Source: Lathyrus oleraceus (taxonomy: Eukaryota > Streptophyta > Magnoliopsida > Fabales > Fabaceae). Taken from it: 64,000 nt of DNA. The DNA lies in NCBI RefSeq assembly GCF_024323335.1, contig NC_066581.1, forward strand, positions 181,033,330-181,097,329, read 5' to 3'. Shown here piece by piece: positions 13,432-26,121 of the stretch. The notes under the pieces are model-generated. The model was not told where the DNA came from, did not search any database, and saw nothing but the letters and a program-made list of their open reading frames with translations. The number at the start of each line of letters is the position of its first letter. Positions within the stretch are counted from its first letter, which is position 1. The position numbers were made by a program, and so were the translations under genes.

Positions 13432-13645
13432 ACACTTTGGGTGCTAATACCTTCCCTCTGTGTAACCAACCCCCTTACCTGTAATCTCTGACATTTTATT
13501 AGTTTTGATTTGAAAACTTCTTATCTTTTGGGTTTTGTTCGTACTTTTCCCTTTTCCCTTGGAAACAATAAAAGCGCGATGGTGACTCTTGTTGTATCGA
13601 TGTCTAACTTATCCATAGCTTGATGATCATGAATTTACTGCTACA

Positions 13646-13844
13646 GAAATTAAGTGGCGACTCTACTGGGGAGTAGTCTCCATTGGGTTTAGCCTACTTT
13701 TTTATGTCTATATAATTTTATATTTGATGTATGTATATTTATTTGTGTGATATAATTTGCTTGTTGCCCTTGGTGATCTCTGAGTGGTGAGATGAGTTCT
13801 AACCCGAACTTGAGTGCAATTAAGATAGGAGTATGGTAGTTTCA
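13646..13844 (+). other. 5' leader of element F, interrupted
   Basis: Spacer gaaattaag, PBS, then about 170 bp of AT-rich leader. Cut at 13845 by the 3' LTR of element C. The remainder of F is expected right of the window, beyond the C 5' LTR. TTTCA at 13840-13844 would be the left target-site copy for C. Confidence 0.75.
13655..13672 (+). other. Primer-binding site of F (tRNA-Arg type)
   Basis: TGGCGACTCTACTGGGGA, one base different from the PBS of D. Pairs with the 3' end of a tRNA-Arg to prime minus-strand DNA synthesis in Ogre elements. Confidence 0.8.
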
Positions 13845-14057
13845 TGTAGCGATAAATTCATGACCATTAAGCTATGGATAAGCTAGAGATCAAATAACAA
13901 GAGTCACTACCGCGCTTTTGTTGTTTCCAAGGGAAAATGGAAAAAGTCCGAACAAAACCCAAAAGTAAGAAGTTTTCAAATCAAAACTAATAAAATGTCA
14001 GAGATTACAGGTAAGCGGGTTGGTTACACAGAGGGGAGGTGTTAGCACCCAAAGTGT

Positions 14058-14073
14058 CCTAGGCACTCCTAGG
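14058..14073 (-). other. U5 stem-loop of C 3' LTR, CCTAGG-AGTG-CCTAGG
   Basis: 6-bp stem; the loop carries one change from AGTA (AGTG in sense). Confidence 0.5.
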
Positions 14074-17030
14074 GAGCCCTTTTTGTGTGCATATGTATTT
14101 GGTACAAAATGATGTTTACAAACAAATGGAATAGGGAGATGAGAAAAGAATTCATAAGTTATATTTTTTGTGTTTAACAAGCCCTTCGGACTCGTACCTA
14201 CGTACCAACATAAAAACGAGGGATCAAAACCTCGTAGTTCGTGAGACAAATTTCAAAGTGGAAGCATTGCTTTTACCAAAAAATTATGTTTGAAAGGCAC
14301 AAAGGCCTAAAATGGTTTGAATGAGTTAGTTCTTTTTTGGATTTTGAAAGTTTAAGTCAAGTATAGTTAAGTTTATTTACAAATTTGATTTAAGAAAAGA
14401 AGTTTGAAAATACAGTGGCATAAGGCCAAAGTTTCTATCTTTTTGCAAAGTGGTCAAAGTTTAGCACAAAATAAGTTCAATCAAAGAAGATTTTTGAAAA
14501 GGGAGGGAGAGATTTGGAAATTAAAGAAATGGGGAGAAGATGAAGAGACTAATCCTATGCACAAAATTAAAACTTAAGAGTTGAAAAGATCTGACCAAAT
14601 GGGTAGCAATCCAATAGACAAGAATGTCAATAGAAACCCAGAATTCCCTTGGACATTTAGAATCAAGCAACACACAAATTCACAATTGTATTATGTTGAA
14701 GAGAAAAGGCATCAAATAAAGATAGCCATATCCAAGCTTTAGCCATTCCATGATCTTCTTCAAAATAGCCCATGTAGCAGATGAATTCCACAAGTCACAG
14801 GTTCAAAATAACAGCTTCACAATGATCATGTTGCAGATGAACTCACAGGGATCTTGAATGATGTATCAGATGAAGTTTCAAATTGCAAGCACTTTGTTTC
14901 TCAAAAAGTTGGCATTGGCCAAGTCCTTTAGCATAGGAATGTTACCTAAGTTCTAAGTCCATTTGTCCAAGATCAACCAACAATCCACAAAAAAGTTTTT
15001 TAGGGTTTTTGTTGTTATTATGTACATTAATGGTCAAAGACCACACAAACAACCAAAGTATATATAAATAAGATATATCACACAATATGGTCCAAGTGGA
15101 CAAAGTAAAAATTACATTAACATAAACAATTAGAATGATATGAACAATGACAAATGAATAAAGGTAAGAATTAAATCACATTAAAGAAAATGGCTTGAAA
15201 TTAAAAGTTAGTTGTTAATGAGTTATAAGTTTGTATTGTTTTGCTTTTGCTTTTCATTTTTTAGTCTTTCTTTGGAGAACACTTAACCCACTTATCACAA
15301 GCATGGATCCTTGAGCCAAGACATCTTCCAAAGGAAGGAAAAAAGGTCAAGATTCCACACAATACCATGAAAGAGGGGAGACTTACAATCTCACTAACTA
15401 GAATGCTACGCTTTTGTGTCACAAATCTAGCGCTATGTTAAGCAATCTTAATTGGACTTATGTAGAAGTCACAACTATTTGAGGTCGGGCAATAGAATTT
15501 TGGTGTTAATGCATGTTTTAGACATAGTATAAGGGACTATGCTCATGAAACATACCACACACAAAAAGAATATGTAAAAGAGGTGGCCTAATCTCATCCA
15601 TACTTATGTTGATTTTTCAATCAACTAGCCTTAGGACTTTGAGATATCATAGGCCAAATGAAATGGATGCATGGAGAAGGGGAATGAGATGAAGAGGGAG
15701 GGGAATGGATCAAAACTCAAATTTGTCAAAGGAGGACTTTTACCAAATTAATATCATCCATTCATTTTGGGAGATGGAATGTACATTCCATCAATCCCCT
15801 TAATCCAATGATATTAAATTAACAAAGTCAAATCAACCTTGACCAAACCACAACAACAAGAGTTAAACTCAAATAAGTCATCACAATCGGTCAACAAAAT
15901 TATTTGGCATTTATTTAAATTAGAAATACTAAAATAAGGCATTTAAATTAAATATGGTTTGTCAAATTCCTAAAACCTCATCAAAACACCAAATAAATGG
16001 CCATGAGATTTATCATAGGTCAAACAAGGTCAAAAGACCTTGGAGAATTTTTTTTAGAATTTTTAAAGACCTAAAAATATTTTTAAACAATTAAAAATAA
16101 ACATAAAGTCAATTAAATCATGAAAAATATTAATAATGATCCAAAAAATAATTTTAGTTCAAGATATGAAAGAGGAAATTATTTGAAAATTTTTGGTGAA
16201 ACTCTCATATTTTTTGGATCAATATTAAAATTAATATGAATTAATGAAAATAAAAGGAATAAAAGAAAATCAGAAAATAGCAAAAAAACACGGACCACTT
16301 GATCTCCCTCATTAATTGAGGTGGCAGATCAAGTGGTCCTCAACGCGCTTTCCACCATGGACTTAAGTCAATGCGCCATAGGGATGATAATCAGAACCAA
16401 CGCGTGAGATTAAAACAATTTAAAACAGATCAACGACTATGAACACTTTCAACGCATCGCCGGAGTCCAAAGGTCGGCCATCTTCTCCGGTGACCCTGGC
16501 CGGACTGGTTCACTCATCACCATCAAGAAAATGAAAAATGAGGACATGATTTGAAAGCAAAAATGGCGTAGAGCACGAATCTAACCTCATTTTCAACTAA
16601 CTCCAAATATATAAAAAGATATGAGGAGTTGAATTTAGAGGTGTGTCAACTGAGTTGCTTCGATTTGACCTCTAAGCAACTCAATCTTCTTGCCTACATT
16701 GGTAGGACTTCAGACAACCAAAGATCCAAGAGAATTGAATAGAATTGAGGGAGAATCGAAGAGATGAAATTTTCTGGAAAATACCTTCAATGCAGGTCTG
16801 GATTCACTTGTTCTTGCTTTGGCTTGTGCTTGATCTTGCTCAGGATGATTGCAGAAGTAGATTAGAATGCACAAAAGGTCTTGGATCCTTGGAGTTTTGA
16901 ATATAAAAATATTGAGATTCAAACTCAATTTCCAAAGGAAATTCTCAGGATTATCCTCTCAAATTGAAGGGTTTGGTGTTTGGGATCAAAGATGGTGCAA
17001 GGAGTCCTTAATTCTAAGCATAGGATGCTC

Positions 17031-17039
17031 TATTTATAG
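17031..17039 (-). promoter_or_regulatory. LTR TATA box, element C 3' LTR
   Basis: The minus strand reads CTATAAATA about 1.45 kb from the LTR start, matching F and G in position. Confidence 0.6.
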
Positions 17040-18489
17040 CTGAATCACATGATATATGCACCTTACAATTGAGTTTCCAAAATTGGCAATGAGTGATGCA
17101 TGTGTGCATGGGCGTGTACAGGCCCATGAGATCATTCCATTTGATCCATAATTGAGTGTGAACAAGTCTAAAATCAAATTGGAGTGCTAGGCAATTGTAC
17201 ATGGAAGCTTGAAGTTTGATTTTTGCCAAATGATGATGCAATGTTCAAGCCATGTGCAACCCATTCAAATCTCGTCCAAAATGGATGAAATTAGACTTCA
17301 TGGAAAGGTTAGATAAGGGGAACAAGTTTGATGTTCAAAACTTTTTCATTAGGACTTGGAACATGGAGAATTTTGAGGTGGAAGTTTGGAAATTTCAACA
17401 TGTTGAAAATTTTTCTAAGTGTCAAGCCATATATCTCAATATTACACCTTCCTTAACTTTTTATGTGAGCTTCAAATGAGAAAAGTGTCTTCATCAAAGT
17501 TGTATCTCTTTCAAATGCCTTCAAAATGGTCACTAATTTCATGTCAATTGGATATGGAATGATAGAGTTATGCATTTTTGAAGTTTGGAAAAATCACTTG
17601 TTCAATGGTATAGGTAAAAAATGACCTATAATGTAACGTCATATCACATGCTCATAAAAGTTGAATTTGCTTTCACTCCAAACATCAAAGTTGAACTAGA
17701 CATCTTGAATTTGGTTGTGCAATTTGGAAGTATATCATATCATAAAAATTCAGAACGTTATGGCCTTGGGAAGTTGACTTTCAAATTAGGGTTTAGACAA
17801 AATGACCTATGATGTTTCAACCTAGAAAATGATTTTCCAAGCAAAAATACCTCTAGGTCTCAACATGAAAGTTGTTTGGAATGTCATGTAGTGTAAATTT
17901 AATCTTGGAATCATTTTCATATGGTGAAAAGTGTAGGAGATAGGGTCTAGGGAGACGCAGTTTTGATCAGATGAATTCATCTGGCCAACCACCATCAACC
18001 AACTTGCTAACCTTCAATTCTTTGGACTTTATTGGCTCATGGTAGATATTATATGCATAAGTTACTCAAGATACCTAGTCAAATTAGGGTTTCCAAAGCA
18101 AATCACCCTCAAACTCTTGAAGAAAACTTGATCAATATCACATGTAAGAATCAATGGAACTCATATATGATGCTTATAACCATTCTTGGATCAATTCAAG
18201 GTTGTGCTCTTTATCATGAGGGTCTCAAACCCTAGATATGAACCTGGTGGATCAATGGAGATCATGCCTTACCTACAAAAGAGTTAGGCAAATACAAAGA
18301 CATATTTTTGATATTTTGGTTAATAAAATGATAATATACAAGTATGATACAATGACATAGTGCTTGGTGATCAATCCCAAAACAATCCCAATGAAAGAGG
18401 GGTAAGGAGGATGCCAAGGTATGATCCCAATGCCAATGCTTATTATGAAATTGCATGAGGTATCTTAGGGTCAAAATTGGGGTCTTACA

Positions 18490-18500
18490 ACTGCCCATAT
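18490..18500 (-). other. Polypurine tract of C
   Basis: The sense strand reads TATGGGCAGT directly before TGTAAGACC. A short purine tract like this primes plus-strand DNA synthesis. Confidence 0.55.
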
Positions 18501-19204
18501 TTAAGGACATTCTATCTAAGGAGGCGAAGGTTAAAATCTTCATGTCAACTCAGTAGAATGAGCTTAAATAACAACATATAGAAACAAATTTTGGTCCCTA
18601 ATACCTCACGATGCATATGATATGAATGTAAAAGTTAATGCTCTATGGGGAAATATTTCCACAAAGGAAAAGAAATCAGAGAGACCGAAAGTTCACAGGA
18701 GTATAATGTATTCCGTAAGGAAAACTCACTAGGGAGACAGAGACTCTGGGGGAAAAAGGAGTTATGCATAGGTCAGACTACAACTTAAAACTACTGGGGG
18801 GACTCGAGGAATTCCATACAAACATGGAAAGAGTCAATCAGGGAAACAATCAACATCTGCATGGGATACGAGTAAGTCAGGATAAAACTGAAGTACTTGA
18901 ATCATGCAGGAAAAGCGATTTCACTAAGGAAATGCGCACTCAATTTAATTGGGGAAGAAATAAACTTCAACATATGAGGAGCCAAAATCTATTATCTACT
19001 ACCTATTACTGGGTAAGGAGATAATAAAGATCTCATAGAGAGAACATCTGTCATCTGCTAGGATGAACATATCAAGGATGACTCGCTGGGAAATGCCAGG
19101 AAGGATTATTCATTACCAGTTACTGGGTAAGAAAAACGTTGCTGGGGAAAACTACAGAAAATAGGTTTTACAACTACAAGTTACTGGGCAGAAGACCAAA
19201 GGTG
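18490..19204 (-). repeat. 3' UTR of C, distal part (hairpin repeats)
   Basis: Non-coding. Holds degenerate repeats with short inverted arms: TTACC-8 nt-GGTAA near 19116, CATC-6 nt-GATG near 19055, and several ctgggga motifs. Continues beyond element D at 36427. Short ORFs here are chance. Confidence 0.65.
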
Positions 19205-19209
19205 AGAGT
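19205..19209. repeat. Left target-site duplication of D (AGAGT)
   Basis: AGAGT here and at 36422-36426 flank D exactly, showing a normal integrase-mediated insertion into the C 3' UTR. Confidence 0.95.
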
Positions 19210-19396
19210 TGGCGCATCGCGCGAAAAACCGGCGGGAAAAGAAAGAAACAACAGAGCCGCCACCGTGCGTTATTTATCCCAAAAGAGGGAAAGGAAACGC
19301 TCGAAGTAAACCTAGGAAAGAACATGGTCTCGCGACCAAAGAGGATGGGTTCGGGAGTCGGTTATGCGAAGGGAAGGTGTTAGGCACCCTACGCAT

Positions 19397-19412
19397 CCGT
19401 AGTACTCTACGG
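19397..19412 (-). other. U5 stem-loop of D 3' LTR, CCGTAG-AGTA-CTACGG
   Basis: Perfect 6-bp stem, loop AGTA in sense. Same loop as in families C, F and H but a different, still complementary stem. Confidence 0.65.
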
Positions 19413-22400
19413 GATCCACGCACACTAGGAAGGAATATTGGTTGCTAAAACGCTGCTCAAACACACACACACACACTGGCTGAAAGAAACGAAAGAGACT
19501 GACTGAAACTGACTCGGCAGGATATCGCATCCTGGGCCTACTTAGTCTATCAGGCATAGACATCAGAGTCGAAGTAGTTCGGACTGGGGGAACGACACAT
19601 GCTCGCTAGGATACCGCATCCTATGCATACGTATCTTCTCGGACGGGAGAAGAATCAGAGCATTCGTAGCTCGGCTGACACGCACGCAAACAAAACAAAA
19701 CACAGGCAAACGTGGAGCCCGACTGCCAATCACTGGACTTATGTCAGCATCCGAACCTAAACACACGCAAAGAGGCAAACGTGGAGCCCGACTGCCAATC
19801 ACTGGACTTACATCAGCATCCGAACCTAAACAACACAACAGATAGATAGGGAGTCGGGGACTCAGCCTATAACTGTCAAACAAAAACAAACAGACAGACA
19901 GCAAATGCTAAGGAGTCAGGGACTCGAGCCTAGCAAAGGTCAGACAACACACACAAAAAGAAAGAAAGGGCGCCCGGAGAGATCAGCTCAATCTCCTGCC
20001 TACATACTTCATCTGGTGTGAAGATCAGGGCGATGTAGTTCCCCTACGCAGGGATAAAGGATCTAGCCTAACCAGATAACAGAGGGAGACACAACTCTAG
20101 GGAGACTACGACTCGAGCCTAGATGTTGTCATGCAAAATCAACCCTAAGTTAAGGTTTCTAGCTAAATGGCACAAGGGCCAACCTATCCTGAACAGACAC
20201 AGGAAAAAGCAAAGTCTCGATTGCAACTAGGGCAAGAGAAAAGGGATGTCTCAATCACAACAGGGGTGAGAGAAAAGAGTTAGTGTTAGTGGTTAGTCAA
20301 ACTCGGCAAGACATCGCGTCTCGTGCCTACGTATCTCACCTGAACATGAGAATCAGAGTTGCCGTAGTTCGGCCGAACAGCTCTAAGTATGGCTCACACA
20401 GGGAGTAAGCCACACAGACTTGACTTGCACAGGAAGCAAGTCAAGCACAACCTACCTTGCACAAGGGCAAGTCTAAGCTAAACCTAAGGAGGCAAAGCAA
20501 ACAGGCAATCACAATCACAAGAAGCACACTCTATATGCATACAAGAGGCTCACACAAGGGTTAGGCACTAGGGCCAACTGGAATAGGGTAAGTGTTGCTC
20601 TTAACCTTGCCATTGAGAGGCTAAGGTGAAGCAGATGAAAGGAGATGAGGGGTGTGCCTCATTGCTTCTATCCCTAATCAGGGAGAGCATCAAATAATAG
20701 AAAGTGGGGGAGTTCAGAAGGATGGAACTCTCTCCCCATTATTGACTCGATAGATCTTGGGCTTTTATCTCAGTGCTTCAACCATGTAATGGGAGCAATG
20801 AGATGACTCACTGAATAGTGGGGGATAGGCTACTTATCCCTACCTTCCACCAATTGCCTTATTTGAAGGACTTTTCCTGCTTGGGACAATTTTAAACACA
20901 CACAGGCATTGCCTCTTAAGGAGGACTTCAGACAGTTTGCCCGGCCAAATAACAGGCCGGGTCTCCAGACTACATGAAGAAAAAGAAAATATACCTCGAG
21001 CAAGTTGCTAAATAGCAAAGCAAAGCAAGTTCAGAGAACTAAGCAACTAATGGTACCTGAAATAGTCAAACAGATCAGTACACAGACAAACAACAGTAAA
21101 CAGCAAAAGTCAATAGTTAAGTTGTACAATCAGACATAATCACAATGCACGAAGGTGCAAGCCATAAGCTCATACTCAAAGGTCAACCCTACAAAACAAA
21201 TTCAAATTAGTCATACACAAACAAACAGTCAATTCCCATTGGATAATCATCATCAAGCCTAAGCACATGTGCTTCTAACCTGAAACAAAAACTCAAATGT
21301 GAGAGCACAGACCACTAGGACAAGGCCTAGGGTCAAAAGAGGGAAAAAAAACCAGGACAGAAGCTGATACTCCATATGAAACTCATTTAATCGAGTACTA
21401 ACATGTCCTAAAATTAAGGGAGCATGCAAGATTGAATTATTTCTAAGCCTAGGGGTAGAATGGTCATTTCACAATTAGGGAGTAATATTGAATTAAATTT
21501 CTTTTTACAAAAGTAAGTTCTATTTAAAGTCAATTAGAACTAAACTAAATTAATATTTCTAAACTATTTCTAATATTTCTTTTTAATATTTTTTTATTAA
21601 CTCTAAAGTTCTAAAACTATTATTTCTAAAAATATTCTAATTCTAATAATCTAATTAACTAACTCTAAAATTAATTTCTAATGAAATCACAATTAATCCT
21701 AATTACTAGTACAACCTAATGTAAGAATTAACTATTCCAAATGCCAGGGGGTGTAATGGCTATTCAGGTGGTGTAAGGCCAAAAGAGCACAGTATCGGGC
21801 CTAAGGCCCAATCTCTCAGTATGAAAGGGGTGAGGATGACCTAACAGGAGAGGAAAACGCTGGAAAAAAAATGAACTTCAAAAGTCCTTACCACCACCGC
21901 CGAACTCAATGGCCGGCGCGAGCAACCGAAAGTTCCGATGAGAGATCCGTTGCGGTCACGTCCATTCCTCGGTTCATGTTGTTGATTGTTCGTCGCTCTC
22001 CTTGCCGGTCATTCTTTGATCTACGCCGTCAGTGATGAGGAGCTCGCGATGATCAATGACGATCATTAAGGACGCATCCGTCGAGTTACCGATGAGCTTG
22101 GGACGATGACGAATCAGAGAGGGAAAGTATCGAGCTATCTTTGAAGCTAGTTGTTCTCCTTCGATTCCCTTTTGGTTGTGCGATGATGTGGGTTTCGAAT
22201 TTGCACGGTACCGGTGTCAAATCTTTCACCTGATTTTCGATCGATTCTTCGTCCTCTTCTCCGATTTTGTTACGAACTTTTTGCTTGTTGAATTTGTGCT
22301 TGCAGGTTGCGGTTCATTGATGATGGATGATGGAGCGAGGTTCGGTGTTGTGTGGATTGAAGGATGAAGAGAATCGGATTGAAGTAGTGAAGGTTGTTGG

Positions 22401-22670
22401 TTGAAGTGGTGGCTGGTTTTGTGAGTTGGTTACGGTTGTTGAAGATTTGGATTGTGAAGTTGTTTCAGAATTCCTTCCGATTGTGACTTTTTTTCTGTTA
22501 ATTTTCTTTCTCTTTTCGTTTTTCTTGCTGCTCTCGATCTCTTGAAAAATCTGTTGGAGACTGATGCTAGCCAAAACCAAATTTTGTTGCAGGTTGTGGA
22601 ATATTTGGTGAAGTTTGTTTAGAGGTGCGATGAGGATTCAAGAGCGAGCTGGAAGATGGGAAGAAGATTG

Positions 22671-22679
22671 GTTTTATAG
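22671..22679 (-). promoter_or_regulatory. TATA box, D 3' LTR
   Basis: The minus strand reads CTATAAAAC. It leaves about 3.4 kb of R plus U5 downstream, which is long. The identical site in the 5' LTR is at 35265-35273. Confidence 0.55.
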
Positions 22680-23826
22680 GGTGATGATACTGATTTTTCT
22701 GTTATGGATTGGTTATTATGCAGGTTGTGCTTTTGGAAGTTTGATGCTGCGTTCTGCGTTTTCTATAGCTTGGCGTGCGTTTTCAGTGTTGTAAATGCGG
22801 TTTGGGAATTGTAAATGCGTTTGGTTGCAGCAGCTTGTGCGAGCTTGGAACGCCGTATTGCATTTTACAGCACGCACTATCCCTCTTTCAATTCATTCTA
22901 CTGCACATTGTTTTTTTGTCTTTTCTGGATATATCTTTTTTTGGTTAATATTATGTGGATATGTACATGAGCTTTAACGTGTTGGACTCACTGGGACATA
23001 AAAATGGATTAAGGTTTGATTTTTTGGGATTTTGTTGTAACTTTTATGCATTGAGTGTGTAATGTAGGTAATTGAATTAGTAATGCGAGACATTAGTGAA
23101 ATGTTTAAATTGGAATTGAATACATGTGATTTTGGAAATTGGCTTATGTAATGAAGGTGAATTGTCAATTAGAAATAATGGTTTATGATGGTAAACCGTC
23201 TTTGGATTGAATCTAAAGGATGAATTGAAATGTGTATGTAAATGATCATTAATGGTTTGGAAAAAGAATCAAATGGTTACATGGATTGTTTTAGAAATTA
23301 GGAATTAGTAAAAATGAAATATGGATTTGGTAAGAGGATTTGGATTACTAGTGGATTTTATTGTAAAAAATGGACTTAAAAAAAGTTATGGATATGCAAA
23401 TGGGCTATTGAAGATAATGGATCAAATGGATATTAGGAATTGGAGTTGAATGGATATCTGGTTTATGGACATTTGGTTTTAAAATGCGAATATGGGTTAG
23501 TGATATGGACAAGGATGGTATATGGGTATTTGGTTAGACGGTTGACTTTTATGGGCCCCAGCCAACTTGGTTACGCACTGTGGGCTCCTGAACCCCCAAC
23601 TTTGGCCAACTTGCTACAACATGAGCCTTAATTCACATGAGCTTTCCAGAACGACCATAGGACCTTTTCCAGCATGAAAATCCCTTGCTCTCTTGTTCAG
23701 ATGACTTCTTCTGATCAGTTTTGCATGATAAAAATGCACTATGCTATGCAATGCTAAGGCAATGTTAATGACCTAAAAAAATGAAATGAATGTACAAATG
23801 GGAGGGTGCAAATTTGAGGTGCTACA

Positions 23827-23838
23827 GCTGCCCCTATT
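23827..23838 (-). other. Polypurine tract of D
   Basis: The sense strand reads AATAGGGGCAGC directly before the LTR start TGTAGC. Confidence 0.7.
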
Positions 23839-23959
23839 CAATCAACTGGGAACCCGAATGGATGAGAGCAACGGCTGTCAGACTTTCAGGGTAAACAGGG
23901 ATTGAATACCAAGAACCGTAGAAATTTGCACCGACTGGAAATAATACAAGAAGAACCAC

Positions 23960-25144
23960 GTCATTTACCGATGACAACTGCATGACAACTTCAGAACAGC
24001 AAAACCATTTACCGATGGTTGGAAAACTGGAAACTTGATATTTACCGATATCAACTTCAGCAAGACCATTTACCGATGGCTGCTGGGAAAACAACTTCTG
24101 AAAATCAAAACCATTTACCGATGGTTAAAACTTTGATATTTACCGATATCAACTTCAGCCAGACCATTTACCGATGGCTGCTGGAAAACAACTTCTGAAA
24201 AACAAAACCATTTACCGATGGTTAAAAACTTGATATTTACCGATATCAACTTCAGCAAGACCATTTACCGATGGTTGCTGGGAAATAATTTGATGTAGGA
24301 AGGAAGCAAGACCATTTACCGATGGTGGCTTCAAAGCAAACCTGATATTTACCGATATCAAGGCCATTTACCGATGGCTGCTGCAATTGGGAATTCGATA
24401 TTTACCGATATCGAAGAAAACTGGGCCATTTACCGATGGCATCTCCGTTTGGGGAGGAACAAAATCTTTGTGGTGATACCAGACAAGACGTTTACCGACG
24501 ACTTCTGGGGGATTCTGATTTTATTAACGAGAGAACAAAGAATAACCAGACATTTACCGATGACTGGGTGAGACTCGATGTTTACCGACATCGAAAGATG
24601 ATGTTTACCGACATCAAAAAGAATGACCAGACATTTACCGATGACTGGGGTGAGACTCGATGTTTACCGACATCGAAAGATGATGTTTACCGACATCAAA
24701 AAGAATGACCAGACATTTACCGATGACTGGGATGAGAAATTTATTGGGGAAAGACAAACAAATATTTGCAACTGAAAACCGGGTAGGACATTTACAGATG
24801 ACTCTACTGGGGATTTCTAGCTGGGGATTTATCAGACATTTACCGATGACTGAAGGAATTCGATGTTTACCGACACCGAAACAATGGCGTTTACCGACAC
24901 CAAAAAAGACCAGACATTTACCGATGACTGGATGAGACTCGATGTTTACCGACACCGAAGCAATGGCGTTTACCGACACCAAAAAAATGACCAGACATTT
25001 ACCGATGACTGGGGTGAGACTCGATGTTTCCCGACACCGAAACAATGGCGTTTACCGACACCAAAAAAACGACCAGACATTTACCGATGACTGGGTGAAA
25101 CTCGATGTTTACCGACACCGAAACAATGGCGTTTACCGACACCA
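23960..25144 (-). repeat. Array of about 36 hairpins with constant loop (D 3' UTR)
   Basis: The plus strand repeats TTACCG (sense CGGTAA) flanked by complementary arms. Arm types in order include AACCAT/ATGGTT, TTGATAT/ATATCAA, TTCGATAT/ATATCGAA, CCAG.CAT/ATG.CTGG, TCGATGT/ACATCGA, TGATGT/ACATCA, TCGATGT/ACACCGA and TGGCGT/ACACCA. Several have an additional outer stem, e.g. CAGC...GCTG near 24058-24086 and GAAGC...GCTTC near 24303-24331. Arms change together, so pairing rather than sequence is kept. Non-coding; the ORFs across it are by-products of the repeat. Confidence 0.88.
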
Positions 25145-26121
25145 AAAGAAACACGCGTGGGTACTGACATGACACTTACTGGTATCACATGAACAGTATC
25201 TGGGACATGTTGAGGCAAGGCTGAACACTTGCTGGGGGTCTCACTGGGGAGAAACAAGCTTTCTGTCACCATCGGGTGAGGAAATAAACCTCTATCACCA
25301 TCGGGTGAGGAAATAAACCTCTGTGGGGATAATCAATTCTGAATACTGTCGAAGCAACTGTAGCAGACCTGGTGCTGACGTTGAATAAAGATGATCCGCC
25401 TCTGCCGGGGGATACGGTCTGATGTGGTTTCGAACACATGAATGCATATGTTTGAATTTTTCCATGGCGTAATGCTCCATATGGAATGGAAATGCTACGC
25501 AGTTTTGAGGATGCAATGATTACTATATGCAATGCAAAATGATGTAAGCTCTGCGGGGAGAGTACACAGGACGACTGTGCTGAAGAATCTTCAAGATAAT
25601 CCCGCTGGGGGGAACAACACAACTGCTGGGGAACCAACAACACAAATCCACTAGGGGAAGAGAAGGCAACTCGCTGGGGAGTAATAAAGCAACTCTGCTA
25701 AGGGAAAACAACGGTAAACTGCTGGGGATAGCCCAATCAATCCACACAAATTCCGCTTGGGGAAATAAAAAAAAAAACTCCGCTGGGGAAGCTAAAACAG
25801 GCAATTCTCTGGGGATAAGGTTCATACCAACCTCAGATAGAATAGGCTATGCTTTGGGAAATAACCACTACTCCGCCGGGGACGACCCACACAGTTCACG
25901 AGTAGAATCAACTCAGCTGGGGATGCAGGTATCGACCTGCTACTGAAACCTGTCCAATCCACTGGTGGGATGAACTCTGCTGGAGAAATATTTCATGAAA
26001 CCCGCTCCACTCGGGGATCAAGGTCACGACAACGAGCAAACAGGAAGGAACACCAGGGATACCGGGTTGTAGGTATGAAACGGGTGACCGACCAAAGCGT
26101 GAATTGGTTTGAATGCCATAA
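25145..26121 (-). repeat. D 3' UTR segment rich in PBS-complementary motifs
   Basis: Between 25549 and 25990 about a dozen plus-strand motifs close to ACTCYGCTGGGGA occur every 20-60 bp (e.g. 25668-25680, 25717-25729, 25777-25789). In the sense RNA they read UCCCCAGCRGAGU, complementary to the D PBS. No coding potential recognised. Confidence 0.7.

Larger units (their letters stand above)
9018..13645 (+). repeat. 5' LTR of element F (Ogre/Tat, plus strand)
   Basis: 4628 bp starting TGTAAGACCCC and ending ctgctaca, followed by a 9-nt spacer and a tRNA-Arg PBS, so this is a 5' LTR. Related to the C LTR but diverged, and in opposite orientation, so the two form a giant inverted repeat. Contains a TATA box and the U5 stem-loop. 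Short ORFs inside it are not genes. Confidence 0.9.
13845..18489 (-). repeat. 3' LTR of element C
   Basis: 4645 bp. On the minus strand it runs TGTAAGACCCC (18489) to ...CGCTACA (13845). Preceded on the sense strand by a purine-rich tract at 18490-18500, which marks it as the 3' LTR. Aligns with 56494-58789 over its first half (plus coordinates) and with LTR G. Confidence 0.9.
19210..23826 (-). repeat. 3' LTR of D
   Basis: Sense start TGTAGCACCTC at 23826, end ...CGATGCGCCA at 19210. Nearly identical to 31805-36421. Contains a CA microsatellite near 19460, a two-copy tandem repeat of about 66 bp at 19706-19830, and a TATA box. The ORFs at 22176-22367 and 19563-19904 recur in both LTRs only because the LTRs are duplicates. 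Confidence 0.95.

Noticed and set aside
19440..19480. CA microsatellite as a feature of note
   Set aside because: Ordinary short dinucleotide repeat in the D LTR; useful only because its length differs between the two LTRs.
22176..22367. 63-aa ORF also present at 34770-34961, apparently a duplicated gene
   Set aside because: Both copies lie in the two LTRs of D; the duplication is the LTR pair, and the ORF has no recognisable domain.
23960..25144. CRISPR-like array
   Set aside because: The constant part is only a 6-nt loop, the arms are palindromic and there are no unique spacers of regular length; the context is a plant retrotransposon.
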